Of a DNA stretch of 64,000 nt, positions 33,771-44,120 are shown in pieces (the stretch's first letter is position 1; each line of letters starts with the position of its first letter). The notes under the pieces are model-generated. The model ran no database searches and had not been told where the DNA came from. It saw nothing but the letters and a program-made list of their open reading frames with translations. Origin of the DNA: Mercenaria mercenaria. Taxonomy: Eukaryota > Mollusca > Bivalvia > Venerida > Veneridae. Made by a program: the position numbers and the translations under genes. The stretch covers positions 12,175,001-12,239,000 of the forward strand of contig NC_069375.1 of NCBI RefSeq assembly GCF_021730395.1. The letters are read 5' to 3'.

Positions 33771-34265
33771 TCTCACGAAGACCTTACGACGAATTCCCAT
33801 AGTAAAAAAAAAATAAAATTTAGTAAAAAGAAAATAAAATTTATAAACAAACCAATATCTAACTTTGAAATTGAACAATGGGTAAAACAATTAAAAATTA
33901 AAAACTTTAGGGGTGTATTTAGTAGAAATAATTTATTAAAATTAAAAGAAAAGGTTGAATGTGGAATTATAAATTTGGACGACTCTATTGGTCCTGTAAC
34001 ACATTGGGTTTGTTACTTAAATAATATGTATTTCGATCCATTTGGACTTCCTCCACCAAAAGAAGTAATTAAGTACATACTAAATGTAAAATACAACAAT
34101 GTTCAATATCAAGACAAAACAAGTACACTTTGTGGATATCATAGTTTATTTTTCATTAAAATGTTACAAGATAAAGTACCGTTGTATGATTTATTGTATA
34201 AAATACTAAAAATTAATAATGTAAAACAAAATGAACAAACTATTATAAATTATTTTAACCAATAA
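33747..34265 (+). pseudogene. Polinton fossil: adenovirus-type cysteine protease (PRO)
   Basis: Catalytic blocks in order: THWVCYLNNMYFDPFGLPPP (His and Asp region) and STLCGYHSLFFIKML (Cys). This is the C5/Ulp-like maturation protease that cleaves capsid precursors. It is among the better-preserved parts, and its place after the structural genes is canonical. Confidence 0.75.
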
Positions 34266-34299
34266 GAACATGTAAATTAACTGGAATAATTAATATAAT

Positions 34300-34730
34300 G
34301 GGAATATTTAATAATATAAATGAAAAAGTAGATAAAATAGAAAGACAATTAATAAGAAAACCTCCATTGTTTTTAACATGTTATACCCAAGATACTGATG
34401 GGGGATTATTTCAAAAGGAAAACTGTAAATGCTAGTCCTGGTTTAGTTCAAAATGGTAAATAATGTAAGAATTAATTTTAATTGCATCTTAATTATTCTT
34501 GTTGATGCAATTAAATTAGATAAAGGAGAAGCAAATTACAAATAAAAAATAAAGAAAATGTAATTCTTCAAAGTTATCATGTAAAAAAATAAAAGAAAAA
34601 AAGAATCTATTTCTATAATTATGCAAATGAATTTAAAATAAATGATTTATTTATATTAATTCTTAAACGTTATGAATATTCAGTTAACAATTTAGGTTCT
34701 ATAATTTAAGTTTTAATCAATTAAGAATAA
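34300..34730 (+). other. Polinton interior, tail of the plus-strand gene block
   Basis: A short reading beginning MGIFNNINEKVDKIERQLIR is visible at the start; beyond it I can support no gene. Confidence 0.3.
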
Positions 34731-34779
34731 GCTAATGTATCAATACCATTATCAAGAATTTTAAACTTTTATCGTCATA

Positions 34780-37700
34780 ACATGATTTAAAAATGTTTTA
34801 TTTAATAACATAACTGGGAAAGATTTTTGTTTATCAGAACGAATAACTTTAAAGGTGTAATTAGTTTGGGTTTTAATTAAACAAGTATTTTGTAATTTTT
34901 ATAAACTATTGTTTTCTTAACAACAAGTTTTTTAATTCCTTTACTTTTTTTAACATTAACTTCATTTTCTAATAAATAAGAATACATTTACTTTTTAATC
35001 CGACAAATTCAACAATGGAATGCCGGCAGCTTTATCTTTAAATTTCCAATTACTTTTTTATTATTATCAAAATAAAATTTGAAAATTTCTATCGTAATCC
35101 CCTATTATCAAATAAATCTTTGTCCTTATAAAAATCCTCATATGCATCTTTGGTTTTTATTTCCCTAACATAATGAATCAGTGTCAGTGAAAAAGTAATT
35201 TACAATTACCCTCGTACTTTTCTTTTAAAGTAATTATAATGAAAATCATACATTAATATTTTGATAAATCTAGAATGCACATTCCAACATAACAAGGTTG
35301 TTTAATAACAAAATTTCTTTTATTCTAATGAATACCAAACAAATTCTTGTTAAACAATCGTTGAACTAACAAATGAAGGTTTGGCTATGTATTTTTAATT
35401 TAAAAAATTTTCATCATGTGTTAATTTAATATTAACCCTCTTGCGTAAATTCTCCATCGTCTTACGAAATACAGAATTTTTCATTAACTTAAAAAAGTCC
35501 TTTTCAAATGAATTTTTTGCTTTAGATCTTTTTGAGTATTAAAATCAATTACTTTTTTAACCAAGGACTTTTCGTCAAAAGTTAATATTTTAGTATTTTT
35601 GTTACTTTTAACCCTAAATTTTGTATATAGTTCAAGATTTTTAAAATGAAACATAATTTTGTTTTTTCATTAAAGTTGGAACTAATTTTTTTACATTACT
35701 TTTTCCTATTTCAAATTCTGTTTTAATATTTTTACTATAATCAGAAAGCCATTGATCTGGTATTTTAATTTTTCAGGAGCTAAAGGGTAATCATTTTGTA
35801 CAGTATGTAACTCTTCTGGGTATTCAAGATCACATTCAACTATAAAGTTAGTTTTACCTTTTGCCCAAATTTAAATTTTTTTAAATTGTTTTTCGGATAT
35901 AAAATTTAAAGTTTCCAGAGGGTAAAGGTTGACACATAGCCCAACCGTAAAGGTTATTGGCGTCAAGGTACATAATGTATTTGCTTTCTTCTTTTGAATT
36001 ATAATCTTTCATAAATTTATTGTTTGCTTTACTGTATCTGTTTGAAATATAACTTATTCCTCCTCTCAGCCCTTTTCAATAAAAAGATACATATCAATAT
36101 CAGTTATTAAATCTAACTTAATTCCAGTCATTTTTAACATTGCATCCCAAGCTAAAACCCCGGACTACTAAAATAAAGACAAGGATTAAATTTGTAGTAC
36201 TCTAAACATAGTTTTCTAAAATTTTCGAATACATCAGCTAAAAGTTATTTTCGTCAGTTTTTAAATATAAATCATGATATTCTCCCCTTGTTTTAATTTT
36301 TAATTTATTCCAGATATTTTTAGCATGTTCGTATTCATTATCAAAAATTAGTTTCATTTAAAATTGAATAAAACTCTTCTTTAGAAGGTAATTCTGTTTC
36401 TTTGAATTTTTTTAAAAGATCCATGTAATCCATATGGATTAAAAAACCTTTTGTTTTTTAAAAAAATTAATGCTTTCACAATCAAAATTCTTGAGATAAA
36501 TATTTAAATTCTGGAATATTTTTTACTAGGTTATCCAATGATTGAGACATAAATTGAAATGAATCAATAAAGACCAAGTCGGAAATCATAAAAGCCATAT
36601 ATTTTCCATATTGTTAGGAATAACTTAATTTCTTTTTTTTAAACTTTCCTATTTGTTGCCCTAATAAAATGACCATCATAACCTCTTAAATTATGAAAAT
36701 AACAGGAATTTTATGTGTTAGTTTAAAATTAATATTACATTCTGAGTGGCACTTCCTCTGAATTTTCCCGTTATATGACAGTGGTCTCTTACTTTGATTT
36801 AATCTTCTATATATTCTTTTTCACAAATATGACAAACTTTTGTTTTTTAAATTCACTTTCATCTTTTTAGACATTCTCAAATCTTTGTTTTAAAAAGTTT
36901 CTTTAAATATTTCTTTACAATATTCCTCTTCCTCAAGCATTTTTTCAATAAACTTATAAACTGCATTAGGACCTCTATCGTAACCACAATCTATATGATT
37001 TTGATATGGTTCAGTAAATGAAGATTTAGTTGATGGTAAAGCAGTTAAAACTTTTTTAGTTATTGATTCAAAATCAGCATAAATTACAAAAGGTACTGCT
37101 AAACCTTTATGATAATTTTTAAATTGTACTTTACTTCCCTCTTTTGGCATTTTTACACCTTGGGTACCATTAAAAGCTAAACAAATTTTGGGAAAATGTT
37201 CATTTAATATTCTTTCATTTGTAAAATGTTGTAAAAAACTTTTACAGAAATTATTTTTTTTCTTTATGTTTGGTTTTATTAAACATTAGTCATTAAAGTT
37301 TTATCCAAACATAATGTTGGACTACAGTTCTTGAGGGCTTACAGTCATCATCAGTTTATTTTATCATTATAATTAGCAAATTCACAGTGTTCTTTGTATT
37401 GATATTTTGATATGTATAATGGATAAATACTGTTTTCTTCATAACCAAATATATTAAATGATATTTCATTTAAAACTTCTCTTTTAGGTATTTGATTTAA
37501 TGTAACAGGAAATTTAATTCCAGTATAATCAAGATCGTTTATATGTTTTTTATAATTTGAAACTCTTTCAGAATGTTTTGTTACAGAAATTTATAAGCTA
37601 AAAGACACCATCTAAAACATTCGTTATCATCATTCTTTATTTTATTTAAACCCTTTTATTGAATTTTGTAATGAAATTTTGGTAATTCTAAATAACTTGA

Positions 37701-38095
37701 AAGCCAAAGGACTATACTTATATCTATTTATATAATGAGCATCAACTGGGCTCTATTCTCCACCACTTCCTTCAGAAATCCAATTACCAATTCTATTTAT
37801 TATTTCATCAAAAACTTGATGTAAAGTTTTTTTATTTCGTTTGTGTTAATAATTTCTAAAGCCTTTGATTAAAATTTAAACTGATTTATATATTGTATCA
37901 GTTTTATCCATTTTTGCAAAAGTTATTTTTAAAACAACGTTATTTTATACCTTTTAAGTTTTAAGTTCAGATTTAAGTATTTCATAAGAGTTGTTTATAG
38001 TTAAATATAATTGATTCTTTGGATTTTGTCTATATGTAATTTTAATTTCAAATTTCTTATAATAATGTTTTGTAGATCTCTCGGTTTCCATCTAT
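34780..38095 (-). pseudogene. Polinton fossil: protein-primed DNA polymerase B region
   Basis: A recognisable exonuclease block VPFVIYADFESITKKV (Exo I, D-x-E) lies near 37.08 kb. N-terminal readings are to its right and palm-side readings to its left, over ~3.3 kb, the usual length of this gene. PolB replicates the element from its termini. This is the most heavily broken part of the element. Confidence 0.65.
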
Positions 38096-38109
38096 ATATT
38101 ATATTTAGA

Positions 38110-38700
38110 AATAAAATTCGTTAAGGCAAAAAAGGATTTAAAAAATAATTAAAAAATAATAAACAAATAAAGTTTTAAATTATCTTTAAGAAGAAATAAA
38201 ATATTTAAATTTATATCTTTTTCCATTAGTTTTTGATATTCCACATTTTTTCTCGGGTTTTTTCCTTTGCAGCACATTGTTATTAACCCAGAATTAATAC
38301 CAAGGTCTTTAGAAGCTGCATAATTGTTTTATATGTTTTTTCTTCATTAGTATCACAGTCGGTTACAATAACTTTTTAGGATTGTTTCGAATATTATTTT
38401 GGGCGGGGGCAATCACATTTAAACTTTCAGCATTTTCTTCTTCAGTTAATAGACAACCACAGTTCCATTCAAATAATTTATTTTTTAAAAGATAAGGATC
38501 TATAACATTTTGTAATTTATCAATAACATAATTTGTATATTCATCGCTAACTATTTGATCAAGTTTTGATTTAATAACATTTCTTCTTTTAAGAACTTTC
38601 TTATATGAATTTTTGCCTGGATTTTATTATTTTCCTAAAGTGCTAGATAATTTTGACATAATCATTCTATCTACCTTTCTATTAACCATCATATTATAAT
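38110..38700 (-). other. Polinton interior, unassigned minus-strand reading
   Basis: Readable pieces include FEWNCGCLLTEEENAESLNV and a YAASKDLGINSG-like stretch, which recalls small helix-turn-helix modules of the NUMOD type. Function not assigned. Confidence 0.25.
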
Positions 38701-38732
38701 ATACTTATAGAAAAAAATCTCTAAAAACGCAT

Positions 38733-39395
38733 CTAAAGAACATTTAAAAAATAGGTAATATTATCTATATCTTTTGAATAAGATTTTAAAGTCATTTTTT
38801 CTAAATTGTTATCAACTGTTAAAATTTTAATACCTTCTTGAAAAATTCTGTTTAACCATTCTTCGTGTAATTTGTGTAGTTTTTCTAAATAATCTAAACC
38901 AACTCTATTTTCTTCCGTTCTGTTTCTTTTTTGAAGCCTTTTAAAGCATATTTCTGGGTCGGTTTTAACATAAACAAATCCATCAATTAGATTTTTTCCG
39001 TATGGTTTTATAATATGATCAGTTAAGAAAAGATTGTATACTGCCCACTCGGGGTCATTTATAACACCATTGTCGTGATGTTGTTTTGTAAAAACGTTAC
39101 TGTTAGTTAAATAACAACGTTCAAGGACAGAAACACCATCAAACTGTTGAGCAGAAGATAACATTTTTATATGACTGTTTAAAGTTGTTAGCTGAAAAGG
39201 AAATAAATATTTGGAAGGTTCTTGAGCAGCAAGTTCAAAAAGGTTATATGAATTATAACTTGGGTCCATAACATTTTGTCATTCGTGAATTGGTTCTGGA
39301 ATTATATTAAAATTAGGATTATATTCTTTAATAATATCTAAAAACGTACTTTTTCCTGATGCAATATTACCTTCAACTGATATAATTTTTCTCAT
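38733..39395 (-). pseudogene. Polinton cargo fossil: deoxynucleoside kinase
   Basis: P-loop GNIASGKST close to the N-terminal end; ERCYLTNSNVF (the E/DRS block); FVYVKTDPEICFKRLQKRNR followed by TEENRVGLDYL (the LID arginines); and LHKLHEEWL. These are the hallmarks of the dNK/TK2/dGK family, which phosphorylates deoxynucleosides for DNA synthesis. It lies inside the Polinton between PolB and the integrase, in the same orientation. I do not know it as a standard Polinton gene, so it looks like captured cargo that could have fed dNTPs to PolB. Broken, but well preserved. Confidence 0.8.
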
Positions 39396-39487
39396 TTATA
39401 TAAAATACTTATAGAAAAAAATCTTTAATTAAAGTTAATATAACTCTTCTTCTTTTTTACTTTTATATCCGTTAAGTTTCAATTCCT

Positions 39488-39919
39488 TCATATACGTTTC
39501 AAAAGGCATTGAATATTTTTTTCTTTCTGCATTTCTAATAGTATTGTAAAAATATCCTGAATAACTTGTTTCTCTTCTTCTTTATTTACTTTTCCAATCC
39601 GTGCTTTTGTTATTAGTTGTTTTATTTTGTGATGATGTGCTTTTAAAATAAATTTCTTGTCGTCAAGTTTTAGTCTGTTAGTAAATATGGTAATTACTGA
39701 TGGAACAGCGCCAGCAACTGCTACAAATATAGGAATAGCTGGAACAAGTGCTAATGCAGCTGAACAACCAAAAACACCTGCTGTAATATATAATCCGGTA
39801 CTTACTCTCCCACAAAATTTATAACTTTTTCTGTAAGCAGCAGCTAGTTTGGTTAAGTGAATGATTAACTGATCTATTGTTTCTATTCCATTATTAGAAA
39901 TTAAATTTTTATGATTCAT
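39488..39919 (-). pseudogene. Polinton fossil: hydrophobic helical protein of unknown role
   Basis: A ~143-residue reading with a hydrophobic hairpin in the middle (LYITAGVFGCSAALALVPAI, then PIFVAVAGAVPSVITIF) between amphipathic ends. It could be a membrane-acting protein. This reading looks whole. No family recognised. Confidence 0.5.
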
Positions 39920-39940
39920 TTATATAATATATTTTTTAAA

Positions 39941-40962
39941 TTAAATTTCTTTCAATTCATTAAATGGTACCCAACTATTAAATTTTTCACCATAACCTTT
40001 CCATTTTACTAAAGCTTGTTTTTTCTTATAGTCTCGTCTAATAACTTTTTCTATTCTAAAAACCTCTTGTGTAGTAGGTAAAAGTTCTTGTTCATAAAAT
40101 GAACCTTGAATTATTTCATTATTTAAATCTTTAATAGTGTAGGTTCTGGGATTTGTATTATTAATTTTATAAATTATAAATATTTCCTCTGTCCAGTTTG
40201 GTGTATATCCTTTTTCAAAATATCTTTTAAGTTTGCTTAAGCGAACTCGATCACCAATTTTAAATTTTGTTTTACTCTTTGGTATTTTTAAATCACCATA
40301 TAAATTAAAGTAAACAGTACCTTTAATTAAGTTTTTACTAGGTTCGGTTGGTGTCATTTTTATACTAGAATGTTTTGTTTTGTTATATTTATCAACCATA
40401 TCCTGCAACTTATCTAAATAAGTATAAGTATTATTTGCTGTAAAATATTTCCACATTATTCTTTTTAAACTTCTATTAAATCTTTCTATTACTACAGCCT
40501 TTCCTTCATTAAATGTATGGTATATATTAATCTTATTTTTATTCAAAAATAATTCAAACTTTTTATTATAAAATTCTTTTCCTTCATCTACCCATAAATT
40601 TACTGGTAATCGTCCTTCTAAAATTATTTTCAAATGCTTCAGTAACAGATTCTCCAGTTTTATTCTTTAATGGAATAACCCAAGCATATTTACTAAATAT
40701 ATCAATAACGGTTAACAAGTACTTTACACCTTTATTATATTTTGAAAAAGCTTGCATGTCAACTAAATCAGCTGACCAAGTATCATCAATATCATTAACT
40801 ATCACTCTTCGTTTCATAAATTTTCTTTTAATTGGTTTGTGTAATTCTTCTGCTAATTCATCGCTCCATGTGATTCCGGGGGTATACTCTACCCCCTTTT
40901 CCCGTTTTTTGATTTTTGTCCGAGACCAAGTGTGTATTTCGTTTTGATAGCTGGTTTTACAA
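39941..40962 (-). pseudogene. Polinton fossil: integrase with chromodomain
   Basis: RVE-type integrase core with DTWSADLVDMQAFSKYNKG (first D), LLTVIDIFSKYAWVIPL, NLWVDEGKEFYNKKF (second D) and VVIERFNRSLKR (E). A C-terminal chromodomain (VIRRDYKKKQALVKWKGYGE, then FNSWVPFNEL) follows. Polinton integrases insert the element and make the 6-bp duplication; the chromodomain may steer insertion to marked chromatin. Broken at least once. Confidence 0.9.
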
Positions 40963-41280
40963 CTAAATTTTTGCAATCTTTTCTCCAAATGTTTTTGATT
41001 TAGTTTTATTTAAATTGGAAAGCATTTGCTTATCACATGTACCCTTTTTTACACCACTGTCATAGCAAAAATCATGGTCCATACATACTGCATCCAGTTC
41101 ATTGACAGGGGGTCCATTATCTAGGGGATTTCCTGGCCCACAATAATTATATCCTGGAAGTGTTAAACCTTTCTTAGGTAATAAAGGTAACATTGCTTTG
41201 TGAATGTCTAAATTACCCCCTGTACTTTTAACAAACTTTGATTTCATTTTTCCACAAGATGAACAAGTAGCCCTTATCAT
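40963..41280 (-). pseudogene. Polinton fossil: PLA2-like (VP1u-type) protein
   Basis: LPGYNYCGPGNPLDN is the calcium-binding loop and AVCMDHDFCYD the catalytic His-Asp block. This is the compact phospholipase A2 domain known from the parvovirus VP1 unique region and from some Polinton-like viruses, where it opens endosomal membranes. It lies next to the right terminus, head to tail with the integrase. The N-terminal CSSCGKMKSKF looks like a zinc knuckle. Confidence 0.75.
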
Positions 41281-41456
41281 TTTTCTCCCGTTTTTTGTTG
41301 TAACATAATAAGGATTTATATTATCAGTTTATCAGTAAATCTTCTTTCTTTCAAACAATATATTTTATTCTGTAAACTCATCTATATCATATGTATCTAA
41401 AACTTTTTAGTTGGTTTTTACTGGGTTTAAAACCTGTGGATTTTAAATTGTCCGGC

Positions 41457-41598
41457 ATTTAAAAGATTTTCAGGGTATCAAGGGTACTAAGTTAGTATTT
41501 TAAGTTTAAAGCAAGGTTAAAGTCCACTTATAGAATAGGGACAAGGGGTCAGGGGGGGGGGGTCAGATTGGCTTAGAAACCCCATGTATATAACTACT
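41457..41598 (-). repeat. Polinton right terminal inverted repeat
   Basis: 142 bp, the reverse complement of 25717-25860 apart from poly-C length and a neighbouring base. It is followed directly by TACAAC (41599-41604). Confidence 0.93.
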
Positions 41599-41740
41599 TA
41601 CAACATCTTATCTGGATTGCACGACATCATATCTCGAGCACTTGACATCTTATCCCTAACGCACGACATCTTACCTCGAACGCACGACATCTTACCCCGA
41701 ACACACGACATCTTATTTCGATCGCTTGAGATAATGTCAT
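41599..41740. repeat. TSD plus 21-bp tandem repeat (GCACGACATCTTACCTCGAAC)
   Basis: After the TACAAC duplication come about five 21-bp units (GCACGACATCTTACCTCGAAC and variants), continuing the array that ends at 25710. Because 21 is divisible by 3 the array gives a repetitive open frame, which I do not take as a gene. Confidence 0.8.
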
Positions 41741-41990
41741 TAAAACACGTTGTGTCCTTAACATCCTTAACATATATTTTATGTATAAGTGTAAAAAGCT
41801 AAAATTTAACATTTGTATTTAGATAGTTGCCGACACGATACCAGATATAAAAAACGACAAGTGAACTTCAGTCAAAATTATAGGCTAAATAAGCCAAGCC
41901 CAGTTCAGTCAGACTCATTTAAGTAAAAGCTTCTACAAGATATAATTATTTTTGTAATAGGAAAGTGTATGATATATGCGACATAAAAAG
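41741..41990. other. Intergenic stretch
   Basis: No feature recognised. Confidence 0.3.
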
Positions 41991-42070
41991 ACCTTGCCGC
42001 CCGAGGATCGAACCCCCGATGCACATGCGAACAATGCGAACTGCACCGAACTTGATAACGCCTATTCATA
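41990..42070 (-). repeat. tRNA-like (SINE head or pseudo-tRNA) sequence
   Basis: On the minus strand GGGGGTTCGATCCTCGGGCG is a good B box and T-arm, preceded by GTTCGCATGTGCATC. No convincing cloverleaf could be drawn by eye, so I read it as a SINE head or tRNA fossil. Confidence 0.45.
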
Positions 42071-42589
42071 TAAAGGGTACAGACTTTAACCCGTTTGTGT
42101 AACTAATCATACGCCCGCAGCCAAGTAACATAAGCAGTGTTCCTGTGTTTTTACCGTACATCAGAACACGAACGACTGGTCATGGGTTCTATTTCTTTGT
42201 TGGAATTTTACAGTTAAGTACATAGTATCACATTATCAACCCTGCCCACAAAATCCCCTCACTCTTCCACCCTACCCACAGTTTGATTTTTGCCCTGAAA
42301 TTAATCAACAAAATTTATTTGCAAAATCAGATACACTGTACCATAATCCAAATAATGTTTTTAAGAGTGAGAAAAATCATGGGAAACGCCAGATTTATCT
42401 GTTACGTTCAGAGCACAGAATGTAAACACTGCGAGGGTTTTCATAAACAGTTGAATTTACAAGACAGACTTGTTCTTGAGATTATATTGCATTTAGATTT
42501 TATAAACAATATCTTGTGAATTGGAAATTGGAAGATAACTTATTTCAGGTTTTTGCAGATAAAGGTGAATAATTTTCTACAGGTGTAAA
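42071..42589. other. Upstream region of collagen-like gene 2
   Basis: It contains a second weak tRNA-like phrase (CATGGGTTCTATTTC near 42181) and no coding sequence I trust. The promoter is not identified. Confidence 0.35.
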
Positions 42590-44120
42590 ATGGAAAAGTT
42601 AAAATTGTATGCACTTACTGGGCTTTTGTGTATATTGTGCGTGATATCCTCAGGAGTGATCACATATTTTATATTAAATCATCAGTTTGAAAGTCAGGTA
42701 GAAGAAAGGTTTAATGGCATAAAGAGAGAATTCAAATACAATATTACAACTTCTACTCTGAACATAGGAAAATCTACATTTCAAGCTTTTGATTTTAACC
42801 TAAGAGAGAACAATAGCAAAATTGAAAAACAAGACGCCTCAACAGAAATAACAATTGTTGAAGGATTCTCTTGTTCAATTTACACCGGAAATGGTACACT
42901 AAGTAGAGATTCGAAACTTTACCGCGCTGCAACTGTACTTCTGGATTCCAGGATAGAAAAACTCGAAAGCAGTATGTTAGTTTTATTTTTCACTTTAATT
43001 ATAACGATTCTTATGATGCTTATAGACATTATTGTACTATGGTATCAAAGAATGCAATCTATAACTTTGATTACGATTTTCGATGATAAACATTATTGTT
43101 CTTTACATATACCATTTACAGATATTTTTACATATTATAGACATCAGTAAAGGTGAAATAAAAGGAGATAAGGGAGATCCTGGTACAGATGGGACTTCGG
43201 GAATGAAGGGTGGAAAAGTAAGTGCAGTAAACATATTATTATAGATACAATTATAGAGAGAAGTTTAGCAAAAACATTTAATATTCTAGTTATGGCTCGT
43301 TATACTGTTGTGTTCTTTAACATTGCTGTGAAATAGGTAACTCAAAAATGAAATATGCATTTAATACAGTGAACACAGTGATCATATATAAATTAAATTG
43401 ACCGCGGAAGTAATAGAACAATAGTTTATGTCTTGTTTCAATACATATTTCATTCTTTCTAAGATTTAGTTACAAACGCAAAATACTATATGATTGAATT
43501 AATGACCAGGATAAAAAACACAACTTTATATATATTAATGATAAAATCTACAGAATATATGAAATATGTCTAAATATGAAAACATGATACTATCGAAAAG
43601 AGAACAATTTTTTATGTTTACTAGTATTACCCCTCTCATAATTGCGTATGTGTTATTGTATGATCAGAATTTCCATTTATATTGCGTTCGACGAAGCCGA
43701 TACATTTTCGAATGCTGTTCCAATGATTAATAATGCTTCCTTTGGCAACAGGGTTCACAAGGTGAAGAAGGACCACAGGGGCCGCAAGGAACCAACGGTA
43801 TTAAGGGTCATAAAGGAGAACAAGGCATGGTTGGTGCGACTGGAACTAAAGGTTTGAAAGGCGAACATGGACCGGTTGGTGAAAAGGGTGATAAAGGAGA
43901 AGTAGGTTTATACGGGATACCTGGAAAAAAAGGTTATCCTGGTGCACGAGGTTTAGAGGGACCCTCTGGCTGGCATGGACCTCGTGGTCCGCGCGGCACG
44001 AATGGGGAGAAAGGGGAAAAAGGACCTACCGGTAGAACGGGAGATAAAGGTACTCACATGTTTGACAATGAATTCGTGAATTATGACATCCTGTTGGATC
44101 CGTTGAATATAGATAGATAG
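42590..44120 (+). CDS. Type II transmembrane collagen-like protein 2, three exons
   Basis: Exons 42590-42971, 43141-43217 and 43752-44120 have donors GTATGT and GTAAGT and intron phases 1 and 0, with a 77-nt middle exon as in gene 1. Product of ~275 residues: signal anchor at about 6-29 (LYALTGLLCILCVISSGVIT), a glycosylatable stalk of ~95 residues, NISKGE across the first junction, 6 Gly-X-Y triplets in exon 2 and 34 in exon 3, then a non-collagenous end DNEFVNYDILLDPLNIDR. The first intron (42972-43140) is only 169 nt and is open in frame, so a read-through form cannot be excluded. The stop at 44118-44120 lies in the GATA tail of an inserted LINE. Alternatively GATAAAG|GTACTC near 44048 is a donor and further exons existed. 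A tandem paralogue of the gene at 17400. Confidence 0.8.
43218..43751 (+). other. Intron 2 of collagen-like gene 2
   Basis: A phase-0 intron with donor GTAAGT and acceptor GGCAACAG. No extra exon or repeat seen. Confidence 0.75.

Larger units (their letters stand above)
25717..41598. mobile_element. Polinton/Maverick fossil, 15.9 kb, with both ends present
   Basis: It is bounded by 142-144 bp inverted repeats starting AGTAGTTATATACATGGGG and by an exact TACAAC duplication. Recognised parts, left to right: fibre-like coiled coil and packaging ATPase (minus); a block of structural-type genes and the cysteine protease (plus, about 29.5-34.7 kb); DNA polymerase B (minus, about 34.8-38.1 kb); a deoxynucleoside kinase, a hydrophobic protein, a chromodomain integrase and a PLA2-like protein (minus, 38.7-41.3 kb). 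Size, ends, TSD and gene set are all typical of Polintons except for the kinase. The interior is broken, with dozens of breaks concentrated in the left two-thirds; the right third is much better preserved. The near-identical ends argue for a fairly recent insertion. Confidence 0.93.

Noticed and set aside
41584-41802. 72-codon ORF with repeated RTHDILP
   Set aside because: It arises from the 21-bp tandem repeat being a multiple of three, not from coding.
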